Assembly (NCBI GenBank): GCA_002070645.1
Contig: MWDQ01000066.1
Location: 1 to 38,182 of the forward strand
Direction of reading: 5' to 3'
Source of the DNA: a candidate division TA06 bacterium ADurb.Bin131
GTDB lineage: Bacteria > Ratteibacteria > UBA8468 > B48-G9 > DTJG01
Length of the DNA stretch: 38,182 bases
The notes below the pieces were generated by a model. That model had not been told where the DNA came from, did not search any database, and saw only the letters and a program-made list of their open reading frames with translations. This document shows, one piece after another, positions 1-8,284 of this stretch. The translations under genes and the position numbers were made by a program. Numbering within the stretch: the first letter of the stretch is position 1; each line of letters opens with the position of its first letter.

Positions 1-1949
1 TTCAAAAATACATTTTCATCCATCACAAGTTTTTTCTCAAATCTTAAAAGTTTACCTGTGGTTGGGATATAGATTCTCAATGGTAAAAACCCTCCTACCG
101 TTTCTGGTGCATTAGACGGTTGTGAGACCTTGTCCCCTATTCCTGCAGCAACATTTCTTTCAAGCGCACTTTGTTGAACCAAATAAATCTCTGACTGGGA
201 GATGGAACTTGGTTTCTTGCTTGTTTCTTCTTTCCCGACAGATTTTCCAACAGGTACAGTTTCTGCAGAAATAGAAAAATTATCAACCTTTTCAAGGTTT
301 CCCCCAAAAGTATCAAGCATTAGTTTTTCTGGAATATAAAGTGAATACATAAGATGCATAATTGGGACATCAATTGCAGGCAAATTTATTTGAAAATCAC
401 CGATTTTTCCAAACCCAACTCCTGGTTGAAAATAGATAATCTCTATTGGAAGTGCGGAATCTGTTTTTACAGAAGTTCTACGTAATGGAATAAGAACACT
501 ACCTGATTTACCCGCAAGTGGCTTTACTGGCGAATTTGCGATGTATACACTCCATATCTGACTTTTTTCAGGAAGTTTTACTGTAAGGAATTGCTTGGCA
601 TTATTTCTAATATGATAGATAACCCGTGTTATGGTTTTACCATCGAGGGTTACCGCTGTAATGGCATTTGCTGAATCACATGTTGCTTCGAGAATAGGCA
701 TTTCTTCATATCTTGTTATTTTTAATGAACCAATAAATGGTATCTGATTAAACCTGAATGCAAGTGCAGTGCTAATGGATGCCGAAGGCACTTCTCTCGG
801 GTCAATCATTGAAAGCCCTTCATAACCGGAAACACTTACTCCAAGATTTGTTGCTGTAGAAATAGTCAAATACCCTGTTATCTTTTCTGCGTCAACAATT
901 ACAGGATTTTTAATGATTACCTCCTGGGTATCTGGTTTCAACTCTTGTTCATAAGAAACATCAATATTCATGCTTCCTTTTGTATCAGGTTTCAGTTCTA
1001 TTTGTATAGTGGAATCAGTTAGTTTCCATTCAAGAAAGTTTCCAGAAATATTGTTTAGTCTTGAACCTTCGGGCATCAGTATTTTCAAAAATCTGACAGG
1101 TTGATAAAGTATCTCGTACCTTATCGATGCATTTGTTTTAAGAAGATCTGTCTGAATATAACTTGATATCAAAGCATTTGCGAGAATCTTTGATTCTGAT
1201 GGTTCTTTTGAAATAAGAGTCCAGTTTGCTTCTATAGAGGATCCTGGTGCAAAAACAAGTTCCGCTTCGGTTTTATCCACAGTATGATTTACCTTAATTG
1301 TGCTAACATAGGAAGATGAAATCTGGTAATCCTTCGGTAGTTTAAGTTTAAGAACACTCGATGTATTTGGAATTGGTGTAAATCTGAGATTCTCACCGTA
1401 TAATCTGATCTGCAATTTACCTTCAATGGTAAAACTTCCCTGTTCATTGGTAATAATCTGATAATTACCATCTGAGCTGTAGACATTAACTGGCTTTCCA
1501 TTAAAACTAACATCTGAAACAAAAACCTGAGATGATGGCCAGAGTTTGATTGTTGTCCATCCATCAGAAGGATTTTTCAGAATAACAAGATTTCCAGAAA
1601 ACTTAAGGGTGCAAAAATTACCTTCTGGTTCTCCTGTATAGAAAAAAGAGGAAACTATGTAATCAACAGGCGGTTTTACGGGCTTTGTAGTCATTGCTGG
1701 TTCAATATATTTCAACAGAATTTCCCATGGAATTGTTATGTGCTTTATTCCTGCCTCTGCTGTCAGAAATTTTTCAAAATCAGCCCATGGAAGAGAAATC
1801 TTCGCATCACTTACAAATTTACTAAATTCCTCCACAGGAATCGAAACCGTTGTGCCTTTTATAACAGGCAAACCTTTTGCTGTTTGCGCATTCAACAGTA
1901 TACTAAACAGTGCAGAAAAAACAATAAACATCAGAATTTTTCCCCGCAT
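1..1949 (-). CDS. Large secreted protein of unknown function (C-terminus beyond window)
   Basis: This reading frame is open from an ATG at 1949 to the left edge of the window, giving 649 residues with no stop. The start is chosen because GGAGGG lies just upstream with good spacing; an in-frame ATG at 1961 lies upstream of that ribosome site and is less likely. Residues 1-22 form a signal peptide (positive N-terminus, hydrophobic core, LLNAQ near the cleavage site), so the product is exported. Three short related motifs follow, at residues 35-46 (VSIPVEEFSKFV), 51-62 (ISLPWADFEKFL) and 71-82 (ITIPWEILLKYI). The rest is rich in alternating hydrophobic and Ser/Thr residues and looks like repeated beta-sandwich domains. 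There is no obvious membrane anchor and few cysteines. I do not recognise the family. Extracellular or periplasmic location is well supported; function is not. Confidence 0.8.
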   Translation of the reverse strand, partial: MRGKILMFIVFSALFSILLNAQTAKGLPVIKGTTVSIPVEEFSKFVSDAKISLPWADFEKFLTAEAGIKHITIPWEILLKYIEPAMTTKPVKPPVDYIVSSFFYTGEPEGNFCTLKFSGNLVILKNPSDGWTTIKLWPSSQVFVSDVSFNGKPVNVYSSDGNYQIITNEQGSFTIEGKLQIRLYGENLRFTPIPNTSSVLKLKLPKDYQISSSYVSTIKVNHTVDKTEAELVFAPGSSIEANWTLISKEPSESKILANALISSYIQTDLLKTNASIRYEILYQPVRFLKILMPEGSRLNNISGNFLEWKLTDSTIQIELKPDTKGSMNIDVSYEQELKPDTQEVIIKNPVIVDAEKITGYLTISTATNLGVSVSGYEGLSMIDPREVPSASISTALAFRFNQIPFIGSLKITRYEEMPILEATCDSANAITAVTLDGKTITRVIYHIRNNAKQFLTVKLPEKSQIWSVYIANSPVKPLAGKSGSVLIPLRRTSVKTDSALPIEIIYFQPGVGFGKIGDFQINLPAIDVPIMHLMYSLYIPEKLMLDTFGGNLEKVDNFSISAETVPVGKSVGKEETSKKPSSISQSEIYLVQQSALERNVAAGIGDKVSQPSNAPETVGGFLPLRIYIPTTGKLLRFEKKLVMDENVFL

Positions 1950-2034
1950 ATAACCCTCCATTATAGTAAGTTAATGCTGACAGAACTCTGACAATTTCTT
2001 TTCGTTTTTTAATGAACAAGAGATTAATGTTTAT

Positions 2035-2375
2035 CGGGAGTAGCTCATAAGCCGGGTTCTGTTTCAAGGCGACAATTCATCTGGGACAGGAATCACTTCC
2101 TGACTCAAGCAACCTACCCGGGTCTTTATAATGTGCAGGCACCAGACCCTGCTCGGTTTTTCTCCTGATGGGGTTTGCCTTTGCCACTGACATTACTGAC
2201 AGTGCGGTGAGCTCTTACCTCGCCATTCCACCCTTGTTTCGGCTTTTACCGAAACGGTATGATTTCTGTGGCACTTTCCAGAACTTGCATCCTGCTCCTG
2301 TTAGGAGCCATCATGCCTGCTGGAGCCCGGACTTTCCTCCCTGATATAATCAGGGTAGTCGCCTGGCTACTCCCG
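2035..2375 (-). ncRNA. rnpB: RNase P RNA (bacterial class A-like)
   Basis: This is the catalytic RNA that trims tRNA 5' leaders. On the minus strand it begins CGGGAGTAGC and ends GCTACTCCCG, a perfect 10-bp P1 helix that sets both ends. The 5' universal element GGAAAGTCCGGGCTCC lies at 2337-2322. The 3' partner ACAGAACCCGGCTTAT at 2062-2047 completes the P4 region. A GGTAAGAGCTCACCG-like segment near 2222-2206 matches the usual internal conserved region. The length of about 341 nt is ordinary. RNase HI and a zinc-ribbon protein lie immediately upstream on the same strand, a neighbourhood I recall from other bacteria. I see no convincing separate promoter in the 50 bp between the RNase HI stop and the RNA, so cotranscription is possible. 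Confidence 0.95.
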
Positions 2376-2425
2376 AATTGTTAAAGATCACTAAAAATTG
2401 GACGGTTGCAAAAAACTTTTGTTTA

Positions 2426-2833
2426 TCAATCAAATAATCCTGTTTCAAGATAGGACTGCGCTATAGAATGGGCTATATTTTTCTCGTGAGGTATGTATTC
2501 AATCTTTACTTCAGAAAAAAATTTCAAAATCTCTGTAGCAATAATATATAATTTTTTAAGGTCAATATCCTTAACCCTGTAGTTTCCTCTTATCTGCTGT
2601 ATAACAAGATTGCTATCGGAATAAATCAAGATTCTATCAGAATCATATCTCAATACTCTAATAAGACCAAGAATCAACCCGAGATACTCTGCGATATTAT
2701 TTGTTCCATCTCCGAGATATCTTCCCTGTTTTTCTATTTCATGCCCGGTTTCGTCACAAATAACAAATGCACAGGCACTTTTCCCGGGATTTGGTTTGCT
2801 TGTACCATCGAAATGCAAAATAATGGATTTCAT
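2426..2833 (-). CDS. Ribonuclease HI (RVT_3-like, short form)
   Basis: Predicted to cut the RNA strand of RNA:DNA hybrids. The 135-residue protein is a complete compact RNase H fold without a hybrid-binding domain. Metal-binding positions are D9 (FDGTSKPNPG), E49 (NNIAEYLGL) and D73 (YSDSNLVIQQ). The expected fourth carboxylate is replaced: where the family usually has A-D-x-L-A this protein reads A-H-S-I-A, giving H122. In the well-studied E. coli enzyme the equivalent Asp134 tolerates substitution, so the protein may still be active. Its ATG overlaps the stop of the upstream zinc-ribbon gene (ATGA at 2830-2833), so the pair is translationally coupled. It differs from classical RnhA and is closer to the archaeal/actinobacterial-style short RNase HI, so no symbol is given. 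Confidence 0.85.
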   Translation of the reverse strand: MKSIILHFDGTSKPNPGKSACAFVICDETGHEIEKQGRYLGDGTNNIAEYLGLILGLIRVLRYDSDRILIYSDSNLVIQQIRGNYRVKDIDLKKLYIIATEILKFFSEVKIEYIPHEKNIAHSIAQSYLETGLFD

Positions 2834-3552
2834 TCTATTAGAATTCTACCGCAGTTTTCACACTGAACTATTTCTGTTTTCCTTTTTATTTTCTCAGTCA
2901 AATACCCTGGAATATAAACATAACACCCACCACAGATATTGCCGTTTGAACCTTTTGTAATCCTGCAAATTGCTATACCATCCTTCTTTGATTGTTTAAC
3001 CCTTATGTACAGATTAAGTATTGCTTTATCAATCTGTGGAAGATATTCCTGTCTTTTTTGTTCAAGAATTTTTTTATTTTCTTTCAATTGGTTAATCGTA
3101 TTCTCCAGATCTTTCTGTTTTTCTTGTTTTTTCTTTTTGTATTCTTCTGCCTTTACCTTAAGTTGTTTTTCCTTTTCCTTAAACTGTTCATCATTATCCA
3201 TAAGAAGTAAAATCTCGTCTTCAAGTGATGATTTTTTTTCTTTTAGAGCTGAAATTTCTTTCTGGATAGCCTGATATTCTTTGTTTGTTTTAACATCATT
3301 GGTTCTGGATTGAAGGTTTTTTATCTGTTCTTCAATTGCCTTAAGTTCATTATCCTTCTGTCTTCTTTCAACCTTAAAATGAGTGAATGCTTTTTCAAAT
3401 TCTTCTAGTTCCTTTCCAAGCAGAATATCTTCTTTTTCAAGTATATTTATCTGACCTGGAAGCTCTTTTAACTGATTATTAATCTCAAGAAGTTGAGCAT
3501 CCAATATTTGCAACTCCATCAATTTTTCAAGTTCTTCTTTAAGCGTTGCCAT
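2830..3552 (-). CDS. Coiled-coil protein with C-terminal C4 zinc ribbon
   Basis: The protein has 240 residues. Residues 1 to about 185 are an almost uninterrupted antiparallel coiled coil, rich in Lys, Glu and Gln with heptad leucines. The last ~50 residues carry two CxxC pairs (ICGGC and QCENCG), a treble-clef-like zinc ribbon. This architecture matches the C4-type zinc-ribbon family (zf-RING_7; CdsZ/CT398- and HP0958-like). Members have been linked to nucleic-acid binding or to secretion and flagellar chaperoning; neither role can be assigned here, and no secretion or flagellar gene is nearby. It is encoded directly upstream of RNase HI and RNase P RNA, with an ATGA overlap to RNase HI, so a link with RNA metabolism is suggested by position only. 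Confidence 0.85.
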   Translation of the reverse strand: MATLKEELEKLMELQILDAQLLEINNQLKELPGQINILEKEDILLGKELEEFEKAFTHFKVERRQKDNELKAIEEQIKNLQSRTNDVKTNKEYQAIQKEISALKEKKSSLEDEILLLMDNDEQFKEKEKQLKVKAEEYKKKKQEKQKDLENTINQLKENKKILEQKRQEYLPQIDKAILNLYIRVKQSKKDGIAICRITKGSNGNICGGCYVYIPGYLTEKIKRKTEIVQCENCGRILIE

Positions 3553-3634
3553 ATATTTAATTTTAGCAGATTTTCAATCACAGTCAAAAAAAATATTATT
3601 GGTTCAGATCATGGCAAAAAATAACTCTCTTATG

Positions 3635-5065
3635 TTAATGAACCACAGGGTTCCTAACAGGTAATTGAATTGTAAAGGTTGTGCCCTTGTTAATTTCTGA
3701 TTCTACCTCAATTTTTCCTTCGTGTTCTTTTACAACCTTCTGAACAATTGCAAGCCCAAAACCAGTTCCTCTTGTACCCTTTGTCGAATAAAAAAGGTCA
3801 AAAATTTTATTCAGGGCATTTTTGGGAATTCCCTTACCATTATCTGAAACCTTAAGTTCAATTACTTTTGCCTCTGGAATATACCTTGTTGATATGCTAA
3901 CAATCCCTTTATTTTCTTCAACTGCATCTATTGCATTTACAACAATATTAGAGATCATCCTATCTATTCTCTCAGGATCGATCCCTACACTGGGCAGGGA
4001 TTGATCATAGTCCTCAATAATTTTAATATTTTTATCCTTGAATGATTCTTTTATTACTGCTATGGAATCAGCGACTGTTTTATTAAAATCTGAAATCTTC
4101 AAATTTGGAGCCCTGTCTCTTGCATAATCAAGCATAGAAAGAACCATTGTCTTCATTTTTTGGTAACTTCTGTTAAGAACAATTGATGCTGTTTCTATTG
4201 TTTTAAAATCTTTATCTTTTAGCCCATCGTTTATCATTTCAATACTTCCTTCGAGCCCTGTAAGAATGTTTTTAATATCATGAGAAATACTTCCGATTGT
4301 CTGACCCAAAAGTACAAGTTGCTTATCTCGAAGAATCTTCTGGTTTAGCCTAAAATTACTCAAAGCAAAACTTACCATTGTACAACCAGCAATAATAAGT
4401 GTTGTATCTTCTGCGGAAAAAGTTCCCCTTGAAGATTTCTTGCCGACAAAAAAAATCCCGAATTTTTCAGAGGTCGTTCTCAATGGACTTACGATAAGAT
4501 TAAACTTTCTGTTTCCTATTGGGGTATTTTCATAAAGTTTAACCTCTCCAGAATGGAATTGCTCCTTCGCAAATGAGTAAAATTCTTCTGGAAGCAGGAA
4601 ATTATCCGGTAGAAATTTATAACCAGGAACTAAATTTTTCTGCTCCTCGTTAAATAAAAATCCAACAATAAAATCAACCTTCATTGTTTTTTGAATCTGA
4701 GCGCCGAGAATATTCAAAAGTTCAAGATCATTGGCTAATTCAGCCAGACCCTCTGCAAGGCTATGAATAAGAACAACCTCGCTCAATAAAGGATAATAAC
4801 TTTTTTCAACTGTCTTCATACTATTAAGAAGATTATCTACAAATCCGTCAACCTCAGACACTTTCTCACTGGAAGTAATCTTATGTTCAAGTTCTTTAAC
4901 TAAAACATTAAACCTGTCTGCAAGAAACTCAACAGGCTTAATAACCACAGGATTTACCACTGCTTCAATTGGTTTAACCATTATTTCAAATGGTTTTATA
5001 ACAGATTCAAGTGCTTCTGCAAAAGTATTCTTTCTCTTTTTCCTTGATTTTTTCTTCATAGCCAT
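3635..5065 (-). CDS. Cytoplasmic GAF-domain sensor histidine kinase
   Basis: This is a 476-residue histidine kinase. The first ~60 residues are unusual: a basic tail (MAMKKKSRKKRK) followed by amphipathic KPxE/KPVE turns, with no membrane segment. A GAF-like sensor region spans about 95-240. The dimerisation/phosphoacceptor helix carries H262 in SISHDIKN. The ATPase domain has an N box (NIVVNAIDAVEE), a G1 box (DNGKGIP) and a G2 box (GTRGTGFGLAIVQ). The HDIKN-type H box and closed C-terminus resemble the NtrB/ZraS-like group. No response regulator lies within the window, so it is an orphan here. The ~270-bp upstream region holds a TATAAT-like -10 at 5174-5169 (minus strand), but I see no matching -35. 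Confidence 0.88.
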   Translation of the reverse strand: MAMKKKSRKKRKNTFAEALESVIKPFEIMVKPIEAVVNPVVIKPVEFLADRFNVLVKELEHKITSSEKVSEVDGFVDNLLNSMKTVEKSYYPLLSEVVLIHSLAEGLAELANDLELLNILGAQIQKTMKVDFIVGFLFNEEQKNLVPGYKFLPDNFLLPEEFYSFAKEQFHSGEVKLYENTPIGNRKFNLIVSPLRTTSEKFGIFFVGKKSSRGTFSAEDTTLIIAGCTMVSFALSNFRLNQKILRDKQLVLLGQTIGSISHDIKNILTGLEGSIEMINDGLKDKDFKTIETASIVLNRSYQKMKTMVLSMLDYARDRAPNLKISDFNKTVADSIAVIKESFKDKNIKIIEDYDQSLPSVGIDPERIDRMISNIVVNAIDAVEENKGIVSISTRYIPEAKVIELKVSDNGKGIPKNALNKIFDLFYSTKGTRGTGFGLAIVQKVVKEHEGKIEVESEINKGTTFTIQLPVRNPVVH

Positions 5066-5337
5066 TTTTTAAGATTCCTCTGTTTACATCATATTTTAAT
5101 TTTTTAGTTGCTACTTCTTGGGAGGAAGGTTCAAATAAAAACCTCATTACCTTCGCGGATATCTATTTATTATAATCCTTATTCAGAAATAATTTAGCCG
5201 ACTTTTTACAGATTATCTGAATAAATTCAATTTTTTGAGCCCTTATTTCAGATGCCCTGAGTATAGCAAAGTAAGTCAATAGAAAATCCTGGAGTTTCCC
5301 TGCACACAATTTCCCCTTGTTTCTTATTATGCAAATT

Positions 5338-6393
5338 TCATTTCTGGCGTTGCCTTACTATTTCATTGAGATCGTGTAATAGTTTTCCATCTTTTGTTTG
5401 CCAGTACCTGGGTCCTGCTACACCATGTTCATCACGCTTAAAACCAAGTTTTATATCTATAATCTTAGCCAGTTCTGAAATCGAGTAAATTCTACCATCA
5501 CCCTTGTATTTTAATTTGTTTTGATTTGCCACTACTTCGGCCCGTTCATTCTTAAACACCTTACCATGAAAAAAATATAGGGTTTGCCCATTTCTTATCA
5601 TGCCAGCATCCACCAATTCTTGCAAGTTCACCTTCCTGGCTTTTCCCGTATATTTTAAAGATGGACCAGTAGATATTTTTATATCATCATATGTTGGAAT
5701 TTCAAAAAGATCAAAAGGTAAGCCAAGAGCGTTCCAAATCTCTGATATTTTAGATTCTGCCTCCTTTGCAAGATTTTCCCTCTTTATTTTTAGTTGTTCA
5801 ATTTTTTCTTCCTTTGTTTTTATATCACTGTTGATATCCTCAATTTTATTATCGTACTCTTGCTTGAGACGTTCTTCATCTGACATAGCTTTTTTTATTT
5901 CCATCTCCCGTTCATCTATTTTTTTGAATACGTTTCTTTTCTGCAAGCTATCATTATGTAAAAGATCAGAAAGTATTTGCCAGACTGATTCCTTATTGAG
6001 GTCTTGTCTTTTAATGGAATATAATAACGACCTTTCAAACGCAACCCCCCGAAGTGGGCTATAAATCCTGATTTCAGTACCATTTGCTATCACTGCAATT
6101 AATGCACCTTCATCAAAAGTATAATTTTTTATCTGCTCAACATAGTCATTTAGGTTTTCACTATAGTTTTTAGTATCAATAATCACCTTACAATCAGTAG
6201 GCACATTCTTAATGTAAACATCTATTTTCCCTCCACTTCGTGTGCGGTATTCAAATTCGAGGTCTTCCCTTTTGTGACCTAACAATTCAAGTATTGGCAC
6301 AATGACTTTTTGTTTTACGTTTTCTTCAGTAGGTCCTATATCACTCTCTTTGAGTTTAGCAATCCTTTCTATTTCATATTTTATTTCAACCAT
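5338..6393 (-). CDS. Putative restriction endonuclease: PD-(D/E)xK nuclease with coiled coil and RAMA-like domain
   Basis: The protein has 351 residues from the ATG at 6393, which sits six bases after GGAGG; the frame stays open 32 codons upstream but that extension looks non-coding. Residues ~1-130 resemble the N-terminal nuclease domain of type I HsdR-like proteins. GGKIDVYI (D58) and VIIDTKN (D73, K75) form a plausible PD-DxK active site, with E47 or E49 in the preceding helix/strand. Residues ~160-215 are a charged coiled coil. Residues ~255-346 (LVDAGMIRNGQTLYF ... YSISELAKI ... RYWQTKDGKLLHDL) match the layout of the RAMA domain, a predicted DNA-binding module found in restriction enzymes and methyltransferases. 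No helicase motor is present, so it is not an HsdR. It closes the methyltransferase cassette, 135 bp after the HhH-GPD-like gene. Confidence 0.7.
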   Translation of the reverse strand: MVEIKYEIERIAKLKESDIGPTEENVKQKVIVPILELLGHKREDLEFEYRTRSGGKIDVYIKNVPTDCKVIIDTKNYSENLNDYVEQIKNYTFDEGALIAVIANGTEIRIYSPLRGVAFERSLLYSIKRQDLNKESVWQILSDLLHNDSLQKRNVFKKIDEREMEIKKAMSDEERLKQEYDNKIEDINSDIKTKEEKIEQLKIKRENLAKEAESKISEIWNALGLPFDLFEIPTYDDIKISTGPSLKYTGKARKVNLQELVDAGMIRNGQTLYFFHGKVFKNERAEVVANQNKLKYKGDGRIYSISELAKIIDIKLGFKRDEHGVAGPRYWQTKDGKLLHDLNEIVRQRQK

Positions 6394-6528
6394 TTTCCGC
6401 CTCCTTCTATTATGTACGATGAAACCTCGTATAGAACTCCAAATATATATGAAGTGCTGACTTCGCTGGGATATGGGTAAACAAGACAAACCATATTTGC
6501 TATCCTATGCAATACGGAGAAATTGTCT

Positions 6529-7737
6529 TCAAGATGAAATCCCACCTCCACCGCCCTCATTTGTCTTTCCACTTTTCCATCCTGTTCTTCCTTCAATTGA
6601 AATGCTATTTGGAGCATTTAATATTTTTCTCTCTAATTGACAAATACCGCTAAAAATACAATATCTATCATCCTTAAAAATCAGTCTGTCCTGTGGGATT
6701 AGACTTTCTAATTTCTTTTCATTCACTTCTTTCTCTGGTGGACAAAAGCGTTTATTAGGACGGCATGCTATCTTGCCAAGTCTGAAGATAAGGTAATCCA
6801 TTGATGCCGGTGTTGGAGGTCTATGATTATCTGGAATTTCACCCCATTCTTCCCATACTTTCCTCCATGCTTCACGGTTTAACCTATCCACCATAGAATA
6901 TTGATAACAAAAGACATCCAGGAAACTGGCAAGTAAAGGAATACGAAATTGAAGAATACCCGTTCTCAAAGATACTCTCATGGTATTTTTATCACTCATT
7001 ACATCTAATTTCTCGATGTTCCTTTTGTATTTCCATACGCCTAAGTCAGCCATGTCTCTCAGGAACATATGAGCCTTCTTAGTAGAAAAACCGTATCGTT
7101 CTTCAGCAGTTAATGCCTTGACGATTTCAATCACATCTCCACTGTGAACCTCATTAATTCTGTATGCAGACGAATCATATTTTTCTACCAGTAATTTTGC
7201 AGAATTCAACATCCAGGGTTTTCGTTTATCTCTCTGCGATTGTGCCCCAAGAAAATTGAGAAGTTCATCTACCAACAAGTCATTATCCTTTACTTTCTCA
7301 GGTTTGAAACAATCGGGGTGTCTTTTATAAAATTCAAAAGGATTGCTTCTTGCATGAACATCGATATTGAAATCTTGAATTGCAGTAAAAAACCTTACGT
7401 TGGCAATTTCCTCCTTATCCAAATCAAGGGTATCCAATTGAACTTTAATAGTATTACCCTGATAAATGTCCTCTAAAACCGTGGCTACCGCTAAACATTC
7501 TCTATTTGGATTGACCTTCGGAGCTAATACTTCCTCATGATGTTCCTTCCAATATTTGTGAAACTCAGAGATATATTCGGAAGGTAAAGTCGTTTTTTTC
7601 TGATAAAGAAATCTGTTAATCTCGTTCAATACATTGGCAGCCAATTCGTACTCACCTTCGCCTCTAAACCTTTCGGAATCGAACTTTACATCGCAATACT
7701 GTGCAAGTTTTTCAAGAAAATTGAGAAAATTAGACAT
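6529..7737 (-). CDS. HhH-GPD-like protein with four-cysteine (probable FeS) C-terminus
   Basis: This 402-residue protein appears to be a divergent member of the HhH-GPD DNA glycosylase superfamily. Residues ~208-230 (YGFSTKKAHMFLRDM) resemble the helix-hairpin-helix, with K220/K221 where lyase-type enzymes have lysine. Residues 248-260 (SDKNTMRVSLRTG) resemble the V-D-T-H-V-x-R segment, placing D249 at the conserved catalytic aspartate. Cysteines C325-X6-C332 and C360-X5-C366 mirror the two outer spacings of the endonuclease III 4Fe-4S loop, but 27 residues separate the pairs instead of two. The C-terminus is glycine-rich (GRTGW ... NEGGGGG). Residues 1-150 are unrecognised. Its ATG overlaps the stop of the upstream small gene by 8 bp. 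Base excision of damaged, mismatched or modified DNA is inferred; residues and spacing are observed. Confidence 0.6.
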   Translation of the reverse strand: MSNFLNFLEKLAQYCDVKFDSERFRGEGEYELAANVLNEINRFLYQKKTTLPSEYISEFHKYWKEHHEEVLAPKVNPNRECLAVATVLEDIYQGNTIKVQLDTLDLDKEEIANVRFFTAIQDFNIDVHARSNPFEFYKRHPDCFKPEKVKDNDLLVDELLNFLGAQSQRDKRKPWMLNSAKLLVEKYDSSAYRINEVHSGDVIEIVKALTAEERYGFSTKKAHMFLRDMADLGVWKYKRNIEKLDVMSDKNTMRVSLRTGILQFRIPLLASFLDVFCYQYSMVDRLNREAWRKVWEEWGEIPDNHRPPTPASMDYLIFRLGKIACRPNKRFCPPEKEVNEKKLESLIPQDRLIFKDDRYCIFSGICQLERKILNAPNSISIEGRTGWKSGKTNEGGGGGISS

Positions 7738-8164
7738 ATTTTGCCGCCCTGTTAAATTCTTTCCAACTCCTCATTCTTAAAATATAGATCCTCATATCAC
7801 TTACATTATTCTCCGAAAGCAATCTTTCCGATAAGAAAATATATTTAATGCTTTTGTCTCTTAATACCTTAACAACATCCTTAAATGCCAATTCTTTGAA
7901 ATGTCTACTTGTTATCAAAAGCACTTTATTCATATTCGCTAAATCAAATTTTAGTTCCTTAGGCGAACTCCATTCGTTTTCAAAAAGAGCCTTCTCTTCA
8001 TATTTACTAATATCTCGTGAACTTCCATAATTTCTAGGAACAATTAACTTGTTTTTTATATAAATTGATATGGCATCGAACTCAAAAACAACATTTCCAC
8101 AAAATTCAATAATCCCTTTTGTGATTCTATCGGATAAAGATATCAGCCCGTTTTTTCTCTGCAT
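7730..8164 (-). CDS. Small unrecognised protein of the methyltransferase cassette
   Basis: The protein has 144 residues and I do not recognise it. It has no signal peptide, membrane segment or cysteine pair; the single cysteine is C22. The composition suggests a compact alpha/beta fold with beta-strands such as NVVFEFDAISIYI, KVLLITSR and IKYIFLSE, and a basic C-terminus (RIYILRMRSWKEFNRAAKYV). The stop overlaps the start of the HhH-GPD-like gene by 8 bp, so the two are translationally coupled and probably act together. The gap to the upstream methyltransferase is 120 bp. The ribosome site is weak (AAGG about 10 bases before the ATG). A role as specificity subunit, inhibitor or scaffold is possible, but nothing in the sequence decides between them. 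Confidence 0.6.
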   Translation of the reverse strand: MQRKNGLISLSDRITKGIIEFCGNVVFEFDAISIYIKNKLIVPRNYGSSRDISKYEEKALFENEWSSPKELKFDLANMNKVLLITSRHFKELAFKDVVKVLRDKSIKYIFLSERLLSENNVSDMRIYILRMRSWKEFNRAAKYV

Positions 8165-8284
8165 ATAGATTTGCCTTTATTTGCAAGAATTTTCTAGTTG
8201 ATAAGAATTAGGGGCGTATTTTCTATAAAGATTGTATGGTAAAATACTGGCGGCAATTTAGATTTTTTCCACATTAATGTCAAC

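Noticed and set aside
6394-6489. Upstream in-frame extension of the RAMA nuclease
   Set aside because: The 32 codons have odd composition, and GGAGG lies at the ideal distance before the ATG at 6393.
6381-6617. A 78-codon minus-strand frame bridging the HhH-GPD-like and nuclease genes
   Set aside because: It overlaps the end of one gene, covers the ribosome site and start of the next, has no ribosome site of its own and resembles no family. The glycine-rich ending of the HhH-GPD-like protein looks like a natural C-terminus, so a frameshift is not needed.
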